Assembly (NCBI RefSeq): GCF_021390595.1
Contig: NZ_JAJEJR010000002.1
Span: 310,001-374,000 of the forward strand
From: Paraburkholderia sp. HP33-1
Lineage (GTDB): Bacteria > Pseudomonadota > Gammaproteobacteria > Burkholderiales > Burkholderiaceae
Direction of reading: 5' to 3'
Length of the DNA stretch: 64,000 bases
Under the pieces are notes generated by a model. It saw only the letters and a list, made by a program, of their open reading frames with translations. It searched no databases and was not told where the DNA came from. Both the position numbers and the translations under genes were made by a program. Below are positions 25,200 through 33,700 of this stretch, piece after piece (within the stretch, counting starts at the first letter, position 1; every line of letters starts with the position of its first letter).

Positions 25200-25390
25200 G
25201 ACGAGCCTCCGGAAGTTGCGACGCGCTGCGGTGTGTTGGCTTGGCGCGATCGATGGCCTACTGTAAAAGGCCGCGGAGAAACGCAGAACGCTGGAAACGC
25301 TCGATAAATCGCGCGATCGTCTCAAGTACAATTCGGCGGCGCCTGATCCCCGCGGGCTTGCACCCGCCTATTTGCCAACCGATCCAACCC

Positions 25391-26437
25391 ATGCCGAATC
25401 CGACCCGGGCCTTTCTTCTGGGCCCGCTCCTGAAAGGCGTATCACGCTCCTTCTATCTGACGCTGCGCGTGCTGCCCATCGGCATGCGCGATCCGATCGG
25501 CCTCGCGTATCTGCTCGCGCGCGCGGCCGATACGATTGCCGACACCTCGCTGATCGCGCCGGGCCAACGCCTCGAATTGCTGCTCGCGTTGCGCGATCAG
25601 GTCAATGGCGTGGCCGTCGACAGCGCGCCGTTCCAGCGCATCGCCGAGGAAGTCGCGGGACAGCAGGCACAGTCCGATGAAAAGCTGCTGCTCGAATCGT
25701 TGAGCCCCGCACTCGACGTGCTCGCGCAACTGAGCGAGTCCGACCGCCACGCGGTGCGCGGGATCGTCACGACGCTGACCGAGGGCATGGAATTCGATTT
25801 GCGCACGTTCCCCGATGAACGCTCCGGCCAGCTCGCGGCGCTGCGCGAATACGACGAACTCGATCGCTATACCTATCTGGTCGCGGGTTGCGTCGGCGAG
25901 TTCTGGACGACGATGACTTACGCGCACATGCCGGGCACGCTGAAAGAGCCGCCCGACACGATGAAGCACCGCGGCGTGCGTTTCGGTAAGGCATTGCAGA
26001 TGACCAACGTGCTGCGCGATTGCGGTAAGGACTTGCGCATCGGCCGCTGCTATCTGCCGCAGAGCATGCTCGAGCGCCACGGCCTGAGCGCGCGCGATCT
26101 GCTGCAACCGGCCAATTCGATGCGCGCGCGGCCGCTGCTCGTCGAGCTTGTGCGCAAGACTCTCGAGCATTTCCGCGCCGCGCTCGACTATACGCTCGCG
26201 ATTCCGGCGAGCGCGGTGCGCTTGCGGCTCGCGTGCCTGTGGCCGATCCTGATCGGCCTCGACACCTTGCTGCTGCTCGCGGATAACGACGCGTGGCTCG
26301 ATCCGGCGAAAGTGTCGAAGGTGACGCGCCATAGCGTGTATCGGATCATCGCGTCGTCGCTGCTGCTGGTGCCGTCGAATGCGCTGGTGCGCAATGCGAT
26401 CGAGAAGCGAATCGGGCGGATCGAAGCGCGGCTGTAA
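25391..26437 (+). CDS. Squalene/phytoene synthase family protein
   Basis: 348 residues, ATG at 25391. The two Asp-rich motifs of head-to-head prenyl synthases are present: ARAADTIADTS (DxxxD) and NVLRDCGKDLRIGRCYLP (DxxxD). Also typical are GVSRSFYLTLRVLP at the start, DELDRYTYLVAGCVGEFWT and the C-terminal hydrophobic part LRLACLWPILIGLDTLLLLA. The features fit a bacterial squalene synthase joining two farnesyl diphosphates, which would feed hopanoid synthesis, although no other hopanoid gene is in view. Phytoene synthase is the alternative. Confidence 0.85.
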   Translation: MPNPTRAFLLGPLLKGVSRSFYLTLRVLPIGMRDPIGLAYLLARAADTIADTSLIAPGQRLELLLALRDQVNGVAVDSAPFQRIAEEVAGQQAQSDEKLLLESLSPALDVLAQLSESDRHAVRGIVTTLTEGMEFDLRTFPDERSGQLAALREYDELDRYTYLVAGCVGEFWTTMTYAHMPGTLKEPPDTMKHRGVRFGKALQMTNVLRDCGKDLRIGRCYLPQSMLERHGLSARDLLQPANSMRARPLLVELVRKTLEHFRAALDYTLAIPASAVRLRLACLWPILIGLDTLLLLADNDAWLDPAKVSKVTRHSVYRIIASSLLLVPSNALVRNAIEKRIGRIEARL

Positions 26438-26622
26438 GCGTAAACGCCTACGGTGACGCACATGGACTACGCGCATCGAATATATCTGAATCGCTTCAAT
26501 GCACTACGAATCGCAAACGGTGCTCGAGGTTTATTCTGGATCATTGAATATTCAACAATCGGGAAAGCCCCAGGCCACTGCATTCGCGCTTCGCGTTAGT
26601 CTCTTCGAAAAGGAGACGATCC

Positions 26623-26871
26623 ATGCGACAGGCGTTCAATATTGCGTTGGTGCTTTTGCTTGGTTATCTGATGGCGGATCGGGCGTTGATGCGTGCGCAA
26701 GCTGGCGAGGTCGGTACGATTACGTGCCACCAGGGCGCGGCGCTCGTCAAATCAGATGCGTTGAAAAAGGGCTTTGGAGACGCTGGCGCGAGCGCGCAGA
26801 GCGAGAGCTTCCTGTCGAGTTGCCTCGTGACCGGGCGTGGCCAGGTCGGCAATCTGATCGCGCGCGACTGA
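26623..26871 (+). CDS. Small exported or membrane-anchored protein, unknown function
   Basis: 82 residues with a good ribosome binding site (AAAGGAGAC). The N-terminus is hydrophobic (FNIALVLLLGYLMADRALM) and may be a signal anchor or uncleaved signal. The rest is short and polar with two Cys residues (TITCHQG and SSCLVTG) that could pair in the periplasm. I recognise no family. It stands alone between the synthase gene and the DUF4148 gene. Confidence 0.6.
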   Translation: MRQAFNIALVLLLGYLMADRALMRAQAGEVGTITCHQGAALVKSDALKKGFGDAGASAQSESFLSSCLVTGRGQVGNLIARD

Positions 26872-26983
26872 GCGCCGGCAGCGCAGGATTCATCGCGGCG
26901 CACATGGAGCGCCGCGCAAAAAGCGCCCAGACCGCGTAGGCCTGGGCGAAGTCATCGGGAGCCCGATGACGGAGGTAACCACA

Positions 26984-27032
26984 TATGAACTGGCCCACGC
27001 TCGGGGATACCCGGCCGTGGGCCAGTTCATTT
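26984..27032 (+). repeat. Perfect long inverted repeat (hairpin)
   Basis: TGAACTGGCCCACG and CGTGGGCCAGTTCA form a 14-bp perfect stem around a 17-nt loop in the gap between 26871 and 27160. No T tract follows on either strand, so it may be a small structured RNA, a recognition site or a weak terminator. Confidence 0.5.
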
Positions 27033-27159
27033 GAATCGGGGTGGGGCGCGTCGCGCGGACGCGTCAATGGGCGCAGCGTTTGCGGTGTGATGTCGCAGTA
27101 CCGCCTCGTGGTGATACTGCGCCAGGACTTACCGAACTGCCTGTTGCGCCTGTTACTGC

Positions 27160-27471
27160 TTAGTGACCGAAGTAGACCGACTTCGGGCCGACCGTCGGAG
27201 CCGGATGGCTCGTTTCCGACGTACCGCTCACCGCACCACCGAAACCGGTAGCAGCCTGGCCGGCGTTTTGCGCGTCGACGCGGGCTTGCGCAGCCTGGAT
27301 GTCAGCCGGGTAGTGCGGATCGGCGTGGCCCGGTTGATAGCCGGCCTTTTCCAGTTGTTCCAGCTCGGCGCGCACTTGAGCGCGGGTCACGGGCTCGTTG
27401 GCTTGCGCGAACGCAGCGACCGGAGCGGCGATAGCGACGGCGATGACAACAGCTTGGATCAGCGATTTCAT
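27160..27471 (-). CDS. DUF4148 family exported protein
   Basis: 103 residues. The ATG at 27471 has a strong ribosome binding site (TGGAGGTAAG). A clear signal peptide, MKSLIQAVVIAVAIAAPVAAFA, with likely cleavage at AFA|QA, precedes the DUF4148 core VTRAQVRAELEQLEKAGYQPGHADPHYPADIQAAQARV. The tail is Gly/Ala/Ser-rich and ends VGPKSVYFGH. Such proteins are abundant in Burkholderia and often strongly expressed under stress, but their function is not established. A related copy ends at 247. The 190-bp AT-richer region upstream likely holds the promoter. Confidence 0.85.
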   Translation of the reverse strand: MKSLIQAVVIAVAIAAPVAAFAQANEPVTRAQVRAELEQLEKAGYQPGHADPHYPADIQAAQARVDAQNAGQAATGFGGAVSGTSETSHPAPTVGPKSVYFGH

Positions 27472-27662
27472 GATACTTACCTCCAGTTCAGGGTTTTATC
27501 TTGCTGCGAACTTGCTTGTTCGTAGTCAGTGATTACAGTGTAAATTGGATGACTGGAGAGAGTAAGTCGCGACTATGGCAATGTTTATTGCGAGATTTGA
27601 TATAAAAACGCGGAACTTTCAGGGTTAACGCGTAGATTTTTAGGTGCGGCCCCGGCGCGGCA

Positions 27663-29216
27663 TTATTCCGGCGAGACAGGACTGACAGGCGAGGTCGTTG
27701 CCTTGGGATCGTTTCGCGCCGTGCCCGGCGTCGCGTCGCGGACCGATTGCCGCAGGCGCGTGAACGCCTGGCTCGTACGAGCATCGCGCTGGTCGCGTGC
27801 GTCGTAGAAGTCCTTGCTGAGCCACTCGCCGATACTCATCATCAGCGAGCCCAACGCGCTCTTGAAGTGCACCCACGCATTGCCGGTGCGCGCGAGTTGC
27901 GCGGCCGCCTCGACCGCCTGGGCTGCGAGCCGGTCCAGTTCCGCGTGCAGAAAGTCGGCGAAATGATGCAGGCCATGCTGATTGCCGTTCGACGATTTGC
28001 GCTCCAGTTCGACGTGCTCGGCAATCAGCGATTGATTGGTCACGCGAATAAACGCCGGCGTGTCGGTTCGCGCGCTGCCGTCACGGCGAATCGCCACGCC
28101 GATGTTGGCGGCGGCCTCGGTGCGCCTGCCGAGCGGTTGCATTTGCCACTTGTCGCACAGGTACTTCAGCAGGCTGCAATGATCGAATCGTTCGTCGCAC
28201 ACGTCGGCTTCGCACCAGGGCGACACCAGGATGGCGGGCACGCGTACGCCGAGTTGCCTGAAATCGAATCTCGCAGTGTGCTCGTCGGGCGCGAGCGCAT
28301 CGGCGGGCGGCGAAACGTGGTCGTAGAAGCCGCCATGCTCGTCGTAGAGGATCACTAACAACGTGCGCTCCCACAGCGCCTGATTCGAGCGCAGCGCATT
28401 GTAGGTATCCGCGATCAGCTTCTCCGCCTTCATGATGTTGTGCGGCGGATGATCGTCGTTCTGCGCTTCGCCGAAGTACTTCGGCTCGATCAGCACGAAT
28501 TGCGGAAATTGACTCGCGGGTCCCGCTGCGTCCTCGAAGAACTTGTCGAAAGAGCGGTAATTCGCGAGGTTTTCCGCGCGCCGCTGGTTCTTCAGCAGCA
28601 ACGACGCGGGGAAGTCGTAGAAGTAGACGCTCCATGATTTGCGCGCGGCGTTCAGGCGATCGAAGATCGTGTCCTGGTCCTGCTCGGTGTACCAGTGCGG
28701 ACTGAGCGCATCGAGCCCCGAAGGCATATCGATCTGGCCTTTCGACGTACCCGTCAGCGCGAAAAACCGGTTGGGCCATGTCGGCCCCGGCAGTGACGAG
28801 AACCACCGGTCGCACACGGTGAAATTCGAGCCCAGCGTATGCAGCGCGGGCAGGAAGCCGAGCGGGTAATAGCCCATCACGTCTTGCCGCGCGGCGAGGC
28901 TGCTCCTCGGATAGTCGTTCACGAACGAACGCACGAAGCCGCTGTTGTCCGCCGTGATTTGTGCGATCACGGCCTCGTGCTCGTGATTCGGATCGTCCTT
29001 CATCTGCCGCTCGCGCGTCGCACGCGGATAGAAGGTGTTGCCCTCGCCGTCGGCATTCGATTTGCCGGCCGCGTTGCGCACGCCGTCCAGTTTGTCATGC
29101 ACGGCGTCGAGGCAGCCGAGCATCTGGTCGAACGAGTGATTCTCCATCAGCAGCAGCACGACGTGTTCGATCGGATCGTTCTGCGCGTTCTGTGCGTTCT
29201 GCTCGGCGTCACTCAT
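27663..29216 (-). CDS. Phospholipase C/acid phosphatase-type phosphoesterase
   Basis: 517 residues from the ATG at 29216 (GGAG upstream). The phosphoesterase family motifs are IEHVVLLLMENHSFDQMLG (metal-binding ENHSFD) at the start and LLVILYDEHGGFYDHVSPP in the middle, with FDHCSLLKYLCDKW after it. No Tat or Sec signal peptide is visible at the N-terminus (MSDAEQNAQNAQ). That is unusual, since most PF04185 phospholipases C are exported. It therefore could act in the cytoplasm or leave the cell by another route. The C-terminal 130 residues after VAIRRDGSARTD are helical and not recognised. It is a single-gene unit. Confidence 0.8.
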   Translation of the reverse strand: MSDAEQNAQNAQNDPIEHVVLLLMENHSFDQMLGCLDAVHDKLDGVRNAAGKSNADGEGNTFYPRATRERQMKDDPNHEHEAVIAQITADNSGFVRSFVNDYPRSSLAARQDVMGYYPLGFLPALHTLGSNFTVCDRWFSSLPGPTWPNRFFALTGTSKGQIDMPSGLDALSPHWYTEQDQDTIFDRLNAARKSWSVYFYDFPASLLLKNQRRAENLANYRSFDKFFEDAAGPASQFPQFVLIEPKYFGEAQNDDHPPHNIMKAEKLIADTYNALRSNQALWERTLLVILYDEHGGFYDHVSPPADALAPDEHTARFDFRQLGVRVPAILVSPWCEADVCDERFDHCSLLKYLCDKWQMQPLGRRTEAAANIGVAIRRDGSARTDTPAFIRVTNQSLIAEHVELERKSSNGNQHGLHHFADFLHAELDRLAAQAVEAAAQLARTGNAWVHFKSALGSLMMSIGEWLSKDFYDARDQRDARTSQAFTRLRQSVRDATPGTARNDPKATTSPVSPVSPE

Positions 29217-29400
29217 TTTTATCGCTCCACTCGGGGACGTGATGGACTTCGCGGGCATGCCGCCGTACGGGCTTGAATGATGCGCTACGGCGTTGCCAAC
29301 TTAGCGCAAAACGCCCGCTTGCGAAAGAGCGAGGCCTGGAAGCGGACATGCACGCGCCGGTTAGCGCGGCGGGTCGCGTGCATGTTGACGCAGCATCGGC

Positions 29401-30096
29401 TCAGCTACCGCCCGAGAAGATCGGACCTTGCGCACCCGGTGCGAACTGCTGGAACGCGTCGCCCGCCGGCGCGGCCGCCGCCGGTGCCGGCGATCCCGAC
29501 TGCGGCGCCGGTTCGCGCAATGTCGACGCGCTATCCGGCGTGATCGGCACGCCTGGCTTCGCGAGAAGATCGGTCTTGCGCATCGAGCCGACCAACGTGC
29601 CGAAGAAATAGCCGATGATGATGATCCACGCAGTCCCCAACGCGCCGACGATCACATTGACCAGATCCTTGTTGGTGCCCGGCAGAGGCTGGAACGCCAT
29701 CAGCAGCAGAATGCCGAAGAAGCCGGTGGTGACCGCCATCGCGAGCACCTTCGGAACCCAGTCGCGATTGGCGACGCCCATCGAGCGCGCGTTGGAGATT
29801 TCGTTCGTGGCGAGGCCGGCCATGTCGCTATCGTGCGCGAGGCTCGACAGCGCGGCCATCATTATCAACTGCTGCAGTTGCAGCGAGTTCGCGCTTTCGG
29901 CCTGGCGGATCTTTTCGAGCGCGCCGGGGTCGTTCAACGCAGGTTCCACGAAGGCCGGATCGCTCGGCGTGCCGAGCGCGTGCGAGATGATCGCGGCGGC
30001 AGCCGTCGCGCCGAGGCCGACAGGACCCCCCACGAGCCCGGCGAGAAGCGGGGCGGTGCTGCCAATGTTCGCCGCTACCTTGGTCCAGTCCATCAT
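29401..30096 (-). CDS. Two-TM membrane protein of unknown function
   Basis: 231 residues from ATG 30096 (ribosome binding site GGGAGCAGC); the longer frame upstream lacks support. The N-terminus is Gly/Ala-rich (GSTAPLLAGLVGGPVGLGATAAAAIISHALG), then helical (LEKIRQAESANSLQLQQLIMM). Two TM helices follow, VLAMAVTTGFFGILLLMAF and VIVGALGTAWIIIIGYFFGTLVGS, and the tail is Pro/Ala-rich. The layout of a short amphipathic start and a TM pair recalls phage holin-like or phage-structural membrane proteins, but no phage genes lie nearby. It is in the same orientation as the TPR gene, with 38 bp between. Confidence 0.6.
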   Translation of the reverse strand: MMDWTKVAANIGSTAPLLAGLVGGPVGLGATAAAAIISHALGTPSDPAFVEPALNDPGALEKIRQAESANSLQLQQLIMMAALSSLAHDSDMAGLATNEISNARSMGVANRDWVPKVLAMAVTTGFFGILLLMAFQPLPGTNKDLVNVIVGALGTAWIIIIGYFFGTLVGSMRKTDLLAKPGVPITPDSASTLREPAPQSGSPAPAAAAPAGDAFQQFAPGAQGPIFSGGS

Positions 30097-30134
30097 GCTG
30101 CTCCCAGGAGAAGATTGGCTGCCTTGCGCCCGGC

Positions 30135-31607
30135 TCACGCCGTCTGCATCGCATGTCCTCCAGCGTCGCGTTCCGTAGCGAGCGATGCCCGAAGCAGATA
30201 CCACACCATTGGATTCGAAACGGGTCTGACGTGAGGGTCAGGCCTCGATGTCAGGGCGTCGTCGTTGTCAGGCGATGCGCTCGCCGAGCGCGCGAGATCG
30301 ATTTCGCGCGGCTTCAGCGTGCTGGCGTCGAGCTGCAACGCCCGTGCGTATTTGCGCGCGGCTTCGCGCAGATCGCCTTTGTGTTCAAGCGCGTGCCCCC
30401 ATTCCACATAGGACGGTGCGCGATCGGGACGCAAGGCGACGGCGCGCGAGAGCTTGTCGATCGCCGCGTCGTCGTGGCCGGTTTTGACGAGCGCTTCGCC
30501 CCAGTCGTGCAGCGTGTTGACGGTATTGGGCTTCATGTCGTCGGCTTTTCTGAACGCGTCGAGTGCTTCGCGATCGTGATTCGCATGCAACAACACATCG
30601 CCGAGCAGTCTCAGGTTTTCTCCGGTGTGCGAGGTTTCGCTCGCGCCGGTCCGCAGTTCCTTCAGTGCTTCGTCAATGCGGTTCTGCTGCTCGAGCGCAA
30701 TACCGAGACTCGCATGCAGCACCGCCGAATGCCTGTATTGGGTCAGGGCTTCGCGGGTCTGCTGCTCGGCTTCCTTCGACCGCCGCTGAGTGGCGAGCAA
30801 CCATGCCTTTCCCGCGAGCGCCCATTCAGCTTGCTCGGATGCGGGCAGCGCAAGGACTTCGTCATAGATTCCGACGATCTCGCGATAGTCGCATTGCGCG
30901 TACTTGCATCTGGTCTTTTGCACCTGCGTGAACAGATGACTGGCAAGGATGTTCGGTTCGGCGAGGCGCATCGCCATGACTGCAATGTCGCGCACGAACC
31001 TATCGAGGTCGCGCCCTTCGAATGGCACCGTGCTTTGCCGGGCATTGAACGGACCGTTTTCTATCTGCACGTGCGCGATGTATGAATCGGCGCTGTCATT
31101 CGTCTTGGTGATGCCGACGTGCACAGCGACATCGTTGCGATTGAGGACGCCTTTGATGAAGCGCACCGTCGTTGCATACGATATCTCCGGCCCGGGAATC
31201 TGGATGTCCGGCTGCGCGTCGTTGCCGGGCATCGCGTCGTGCGGAATCGATTCGGCATCCTGTCCGATATCCTTCATCGCCGACATGATTCGCTCGGCGA
31301 GAAAATTCGACGTATAGCCACGTTCGGTCAGCGTTCGCGGTGTCTCGACCGGCGGCACCAGCAATTGACGCGTCAGCACGCCCTTCACGACGAGACAGAT
31401 GAAGACGAACGTCAGGATCGCGAACAGCCAGGGCAAAACGTACGGCCACAGCTGTTTCGGTCCACGGCCGATCACACCGGCGGCGTGCCACCCGAACGGC
31501 ACGAATCCGCTCGCATGACGAGGATGGTGGCGATTCGCGGCATTGCCGCGCGTGAACGGGCCGCTGTACCCATTCGTTGACCGACGTTGAATCGGTGCAC
31601 TCGACAT
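30135..31607 (-). CDS. TPR-repeat membrane protein
   Basis: 490 residues; ATG at 31607 with GAGGTGAG as ribosome binding site. After a basic 45-residue start there is one TM helix (YVLPWLFAILTFVFICLVVKGVL). A region of about 200 residues without recognised fold follows, then several TPR units: EWALAGKAWLLATQRRSKEAEQQTREAL, AVLHASLGIALEQQNRIDEALKELR, LRLLGDVLLHANHDREALDAFRKADDM, TLHDWGEALVKTGHDDAAIDKLSRAVAL, YVEWGHALEHKGDLREAARKYARAL. It probably serves as a periplasmic scaffold. It lies upstream of the two-TM protein gene on the same strand, suggesting an operon. Function unknown. Confidence 0.75.
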   Translation of the reverse strand: MSSAPIQRRSTNGYSGPFTRGNAANRHHPRHASGFVPFGWHAAGVIGRGPKQLWPYVLPWLFAILTFVFICLVVKGVLTRQLLVPPVETPRTLTERGYTSNFLAERIMSAMKDIGQDAESIPHDAMPGNDAQPDIQIPGPEISYATTVRFIKGVLNRNDVAVHVGITKTNDSADSYIAHVQIENGPFNARQSTVPFEGRDLDRFVRDIAVMAMRLAEPNILASHLFTQVQKTRCKYAQCDYREIVGIYDEVLALPASEQAEWALAGKAWLLATQRRSKEAEQQTREALTQYRHSAVLHASLGIALEQQNRIDEALKELRTGASETSHTGENLRLLGDVLLHANHDREALDAFRKADDMKPNTVNTLHDWGEALVKTGHDDAAIDKLSRAVALRPDRAPSYVEWGHALEHKGDLREAARKYARALQLDASTLKPREIDLARSASASPDNDDALTSRPDPHVRPVSNPMVWYLLRASLATERDAGGHAMQTA

Positions 31608-32090
31608 GACTCACCTCGCTTCCCTTCGATCTGCGATCGATGCAGGCAGTCGCCTGACTTGCGCGGTGGGTATGCATCGAGCGTGCCATTGCGGCTGGCA
31701 GTGGCTGGTAGCCGGCTGTTGGCTTCGGGTGGGCGGATTGAAAGAAAGAAGTGTTGCGCGGCGGCCAACGTATTGGCGCAAACAGTTTGATGGCGGGAAA
31801 CAGGACGCGCGTAAACCAAAAATGGTTCTTCGAGAATTTCCCGGGAGACCGCTTGAGGACAGGCTGTAGTCGGGCCATGTTCTGCCGTTTGACCTTTCTC
31901 TCAAACCGACATGAGAACTTCGGTTTTGCCCGGCAATGGACGTCCGCAAGCTGATCCGCAGCGGGCGCGTTCATCGGCAATTGTCGGACGTAAGAAGACT
32001 CGCGAGTCCACAAAATGCGTCTTGCATCGAAGTGTTCGTTCGTGTACAGGTTGACGTTCTTGTGCTCGGCCGACCGCTTTGAGAGGCACT
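31608..32090. other. Intergenic region without a recognised gene
   Basis: About 480 bp between the divergent TPR and SGNH hydrolase genes. Short open frames occur on both strands but none has a ribosome binding site together with recognisable sequence. It presumably holds promoters for both genes. Confidence 0.4.
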
Positions 32091-33584
32091 ATGCACCGAT
32101 TGCAAGTAGTGGCTGATAGTACTAGCGCGTGGTCTCGACACGCGCTGATCGCGCTTCTCTCGGCGGTCTGTCTTTCCTGTGGTGGTGGCGGCGGCGCGGG
32201 CGGAGCCGGCGCGAGTGGGGGTGCGGGCTCCGACGGCACATCGCCGAGTGGTTCCGGCGCAACACCGGCGAGTGGTTCCGGCGCAACACCGGCAAGTGGT
32301 TCCGGCGCAACACCGGCAAGTGGTTCTGGCGCAACACCGGCGAGTGGCTCCGGCGCAACACCGGCGAGTGGTTCCGCCGCAACACCGGCGAGTGGTTCCG
32401 GCGCAACACCGGCGAGTGGATCCGCCGCAACATCGGGGAGCGGTTCTGGCGGAGCGTCCGATGGCACGGCATCGATCCCGTGGATCGGTACCTGGGCTGT
32501 CGCACCATGGGTCACTAATTCACCGGGCTTCAACAACGAGACCGTGCGGCAGATCGTGCACACCAGCATTGGCGGGTCTGCCGTGCGTGTGCAGTTGTCG
32601 AACCTTTACGGGAGCCAGCCAGTCGTGATCGGCAACGTTAATGTTGCCCTGCGTGACAGCGGTCCCGCTACTGTCGCCAGCAGCACCACAACGGTGACGT
32701 TCGCAGGCCAACAAAGTGTGACGCTGCCCGCAGGAGCGTCAATCGCAAGCGACCCTGTTCCGTTCAACGTGCCGCCACTCGCAGATATTGCCGTCAGCCT
32801 GTATCTGCCCGGCCAAACGTCGCCGCAGTCGACGGGCCACGACGGCTCGCTACAGGACGTCTATGTCGCGCCGGGCAACATCGGTACCGATCCGAGCTTC
32901 ACCGGCTTCACCACTAACCCTGCCGGTCAGGCATATTATTTCTTGACGAACGTCGACGTCCAAAACGCTCAGGCAACGGGCGCGGTGGTGGCATTCGGCG
33001 CGTCGATCACTGACGGGGGCGCATCCACCAGCAACGCTAATCGCCGCTGGCCGAACGATCTTGCCGTGCGCCTGTCCGATGCAGGCATGGCGGTCGGTGT
33101 ACTGAACGAGGGAATCAGTGGCAATAACTTTTTCACCGATGGCGGGGGCCAAGCGGGCCTCAATCGCTTCGATCGAGACGCGTTGGCCCAGCCGGGAGTG
33201 AAGTGGATCATCGTGTCCGACGATGGCGTGAACAACCTCAACTCCAACACACCATCCAGCGCGCAGGATCTGATCGCCGCGTTTCAGCAGTTGATCGCCC
33301 GCGCGCATGGGGCCGCCGTCAAGATTGTCTGCTCCACGCTGACGCCGTTTCGCGGCACACAGTTCTGGACACCCGCGATCGAAACTACACGCGAAGCGGT
33401 CAACGCGTTTGTGCTGAGCCCATCGAACGGCTGCGATGCCGTGCTGGACCAGGCTCGCGCCGTGAGCGATCCCACTGACCCAGCCTCCTTCCTGCCGGCT
33501 TTTAACAGTGGCGATAACCTGCATCCGAACGACGCTGGCCTGCAGGCGATCGCCGACGCATTGGACCTGAATAGCCTCAAGTGA
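32091..33584 (+). CDS. SGNH/GDSL-family hydrolase with octapeptide repeat linker
   Basis: 497 residues; ATG at 32091 with GAGAGG before it. A hydrophobic segment ending in LSC followed by a poly-Gly run suggests a secreted lipoprotein, although the lipobox is atypical. Residues of about 53-116 are eight copies of an octapeptide, GSGATPAS, acting as a flexible linker. The catalytic domain follows: the Ser block VVAFGASITDGGAS, the DDGVNN block, and the C-terminal catalytic Asp-x-x-His in GDNLHPNDAGLQAIADAL. An upstream beta domain (IPWIGTWAVAPW, FNNETVRQIVHTSIGGSAVRVQLSNLYG) is typical of this SGNH subfamily, which contains lipases, rhamnogalacturonan acetylesterases and other esterases. Substrate unknown. 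It stands alone. Confidence 0.85.
   Translation: MHRLQVVADSTSAWSRHALIALLSAVCLSCGGGGGAGGAGASGGAGSDGTSPSGSGATPASGSGATPASGSGATPASGSGATPASGSGATPASGSAATPASGSGATPASGSAATSGSGSGGASDGTASIPWIGTWAVAPWVTNSPGFNNETVRQIVHTSIGGSAVRVQLSNLYGSQPVVIGNVNVALRDSGPATVASSTTTVTFAGQQSVTLPAGASIASDPVPFNVPPLADIAVSLYLPGQTSPQSTGHDGSLQDVYVAPGNIGTDPSFTGFTTNPAGQAYYFLTNVDVQNAQATGAVVAFGASITDGGASTSNANRRWPNDLAVRLSDAGMAVGVLNEGISGNNFFTDGGGQAGLNRFDRDALAQPGVKWIIVSDDGVNNLNSNTPSSAQDLIAAFQQLIARAHGAAVKIVCSTLTPFRGTQFWTPAIETTREAVNAFVLSPSNGCDAVLDQARAVSDPTDPASFLPAFNSGDNLHPNDAGLQAIADALDLNSLK
32247..32438 (+). repeat. Eight tandem 24-bp repeats in the hydrolase gene
   Basis: Eight consecutive 24-bp units, each encoding an eight-residue Ser/Gly/Ala/Thr/Pro block. 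Most differ from one another at one or a few bases. The unit length is a multiple of three, so slippage would change linker length without breaking the frame. Confidence 0.9.
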
Positions 33585-33700
33585 TGACGTCGTCCTGAGC
33601 TTCTGAAATTGCGTGCGCATGCTCAGCAAACGAAGCCGGCTGTCCGACTACCTGTCAGATCGAGTTCCGGCGAATACACTTTCAGGAACATTTTCGTCCC

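Noticed and set aside
24162..25307. Plus-strand open frame of 381 codons opposite the TehA-family gene
   Set aside because: Arg/Gln-rich shadow of a membrane protein gene.
32247..32438. Regularly spaced short repeats that might suggest a CRISPR array
   Set aside because: The 24-bp units are directly adjacent without spacers and encode an in-frame peptide repeat of the SGNH hydrolase.
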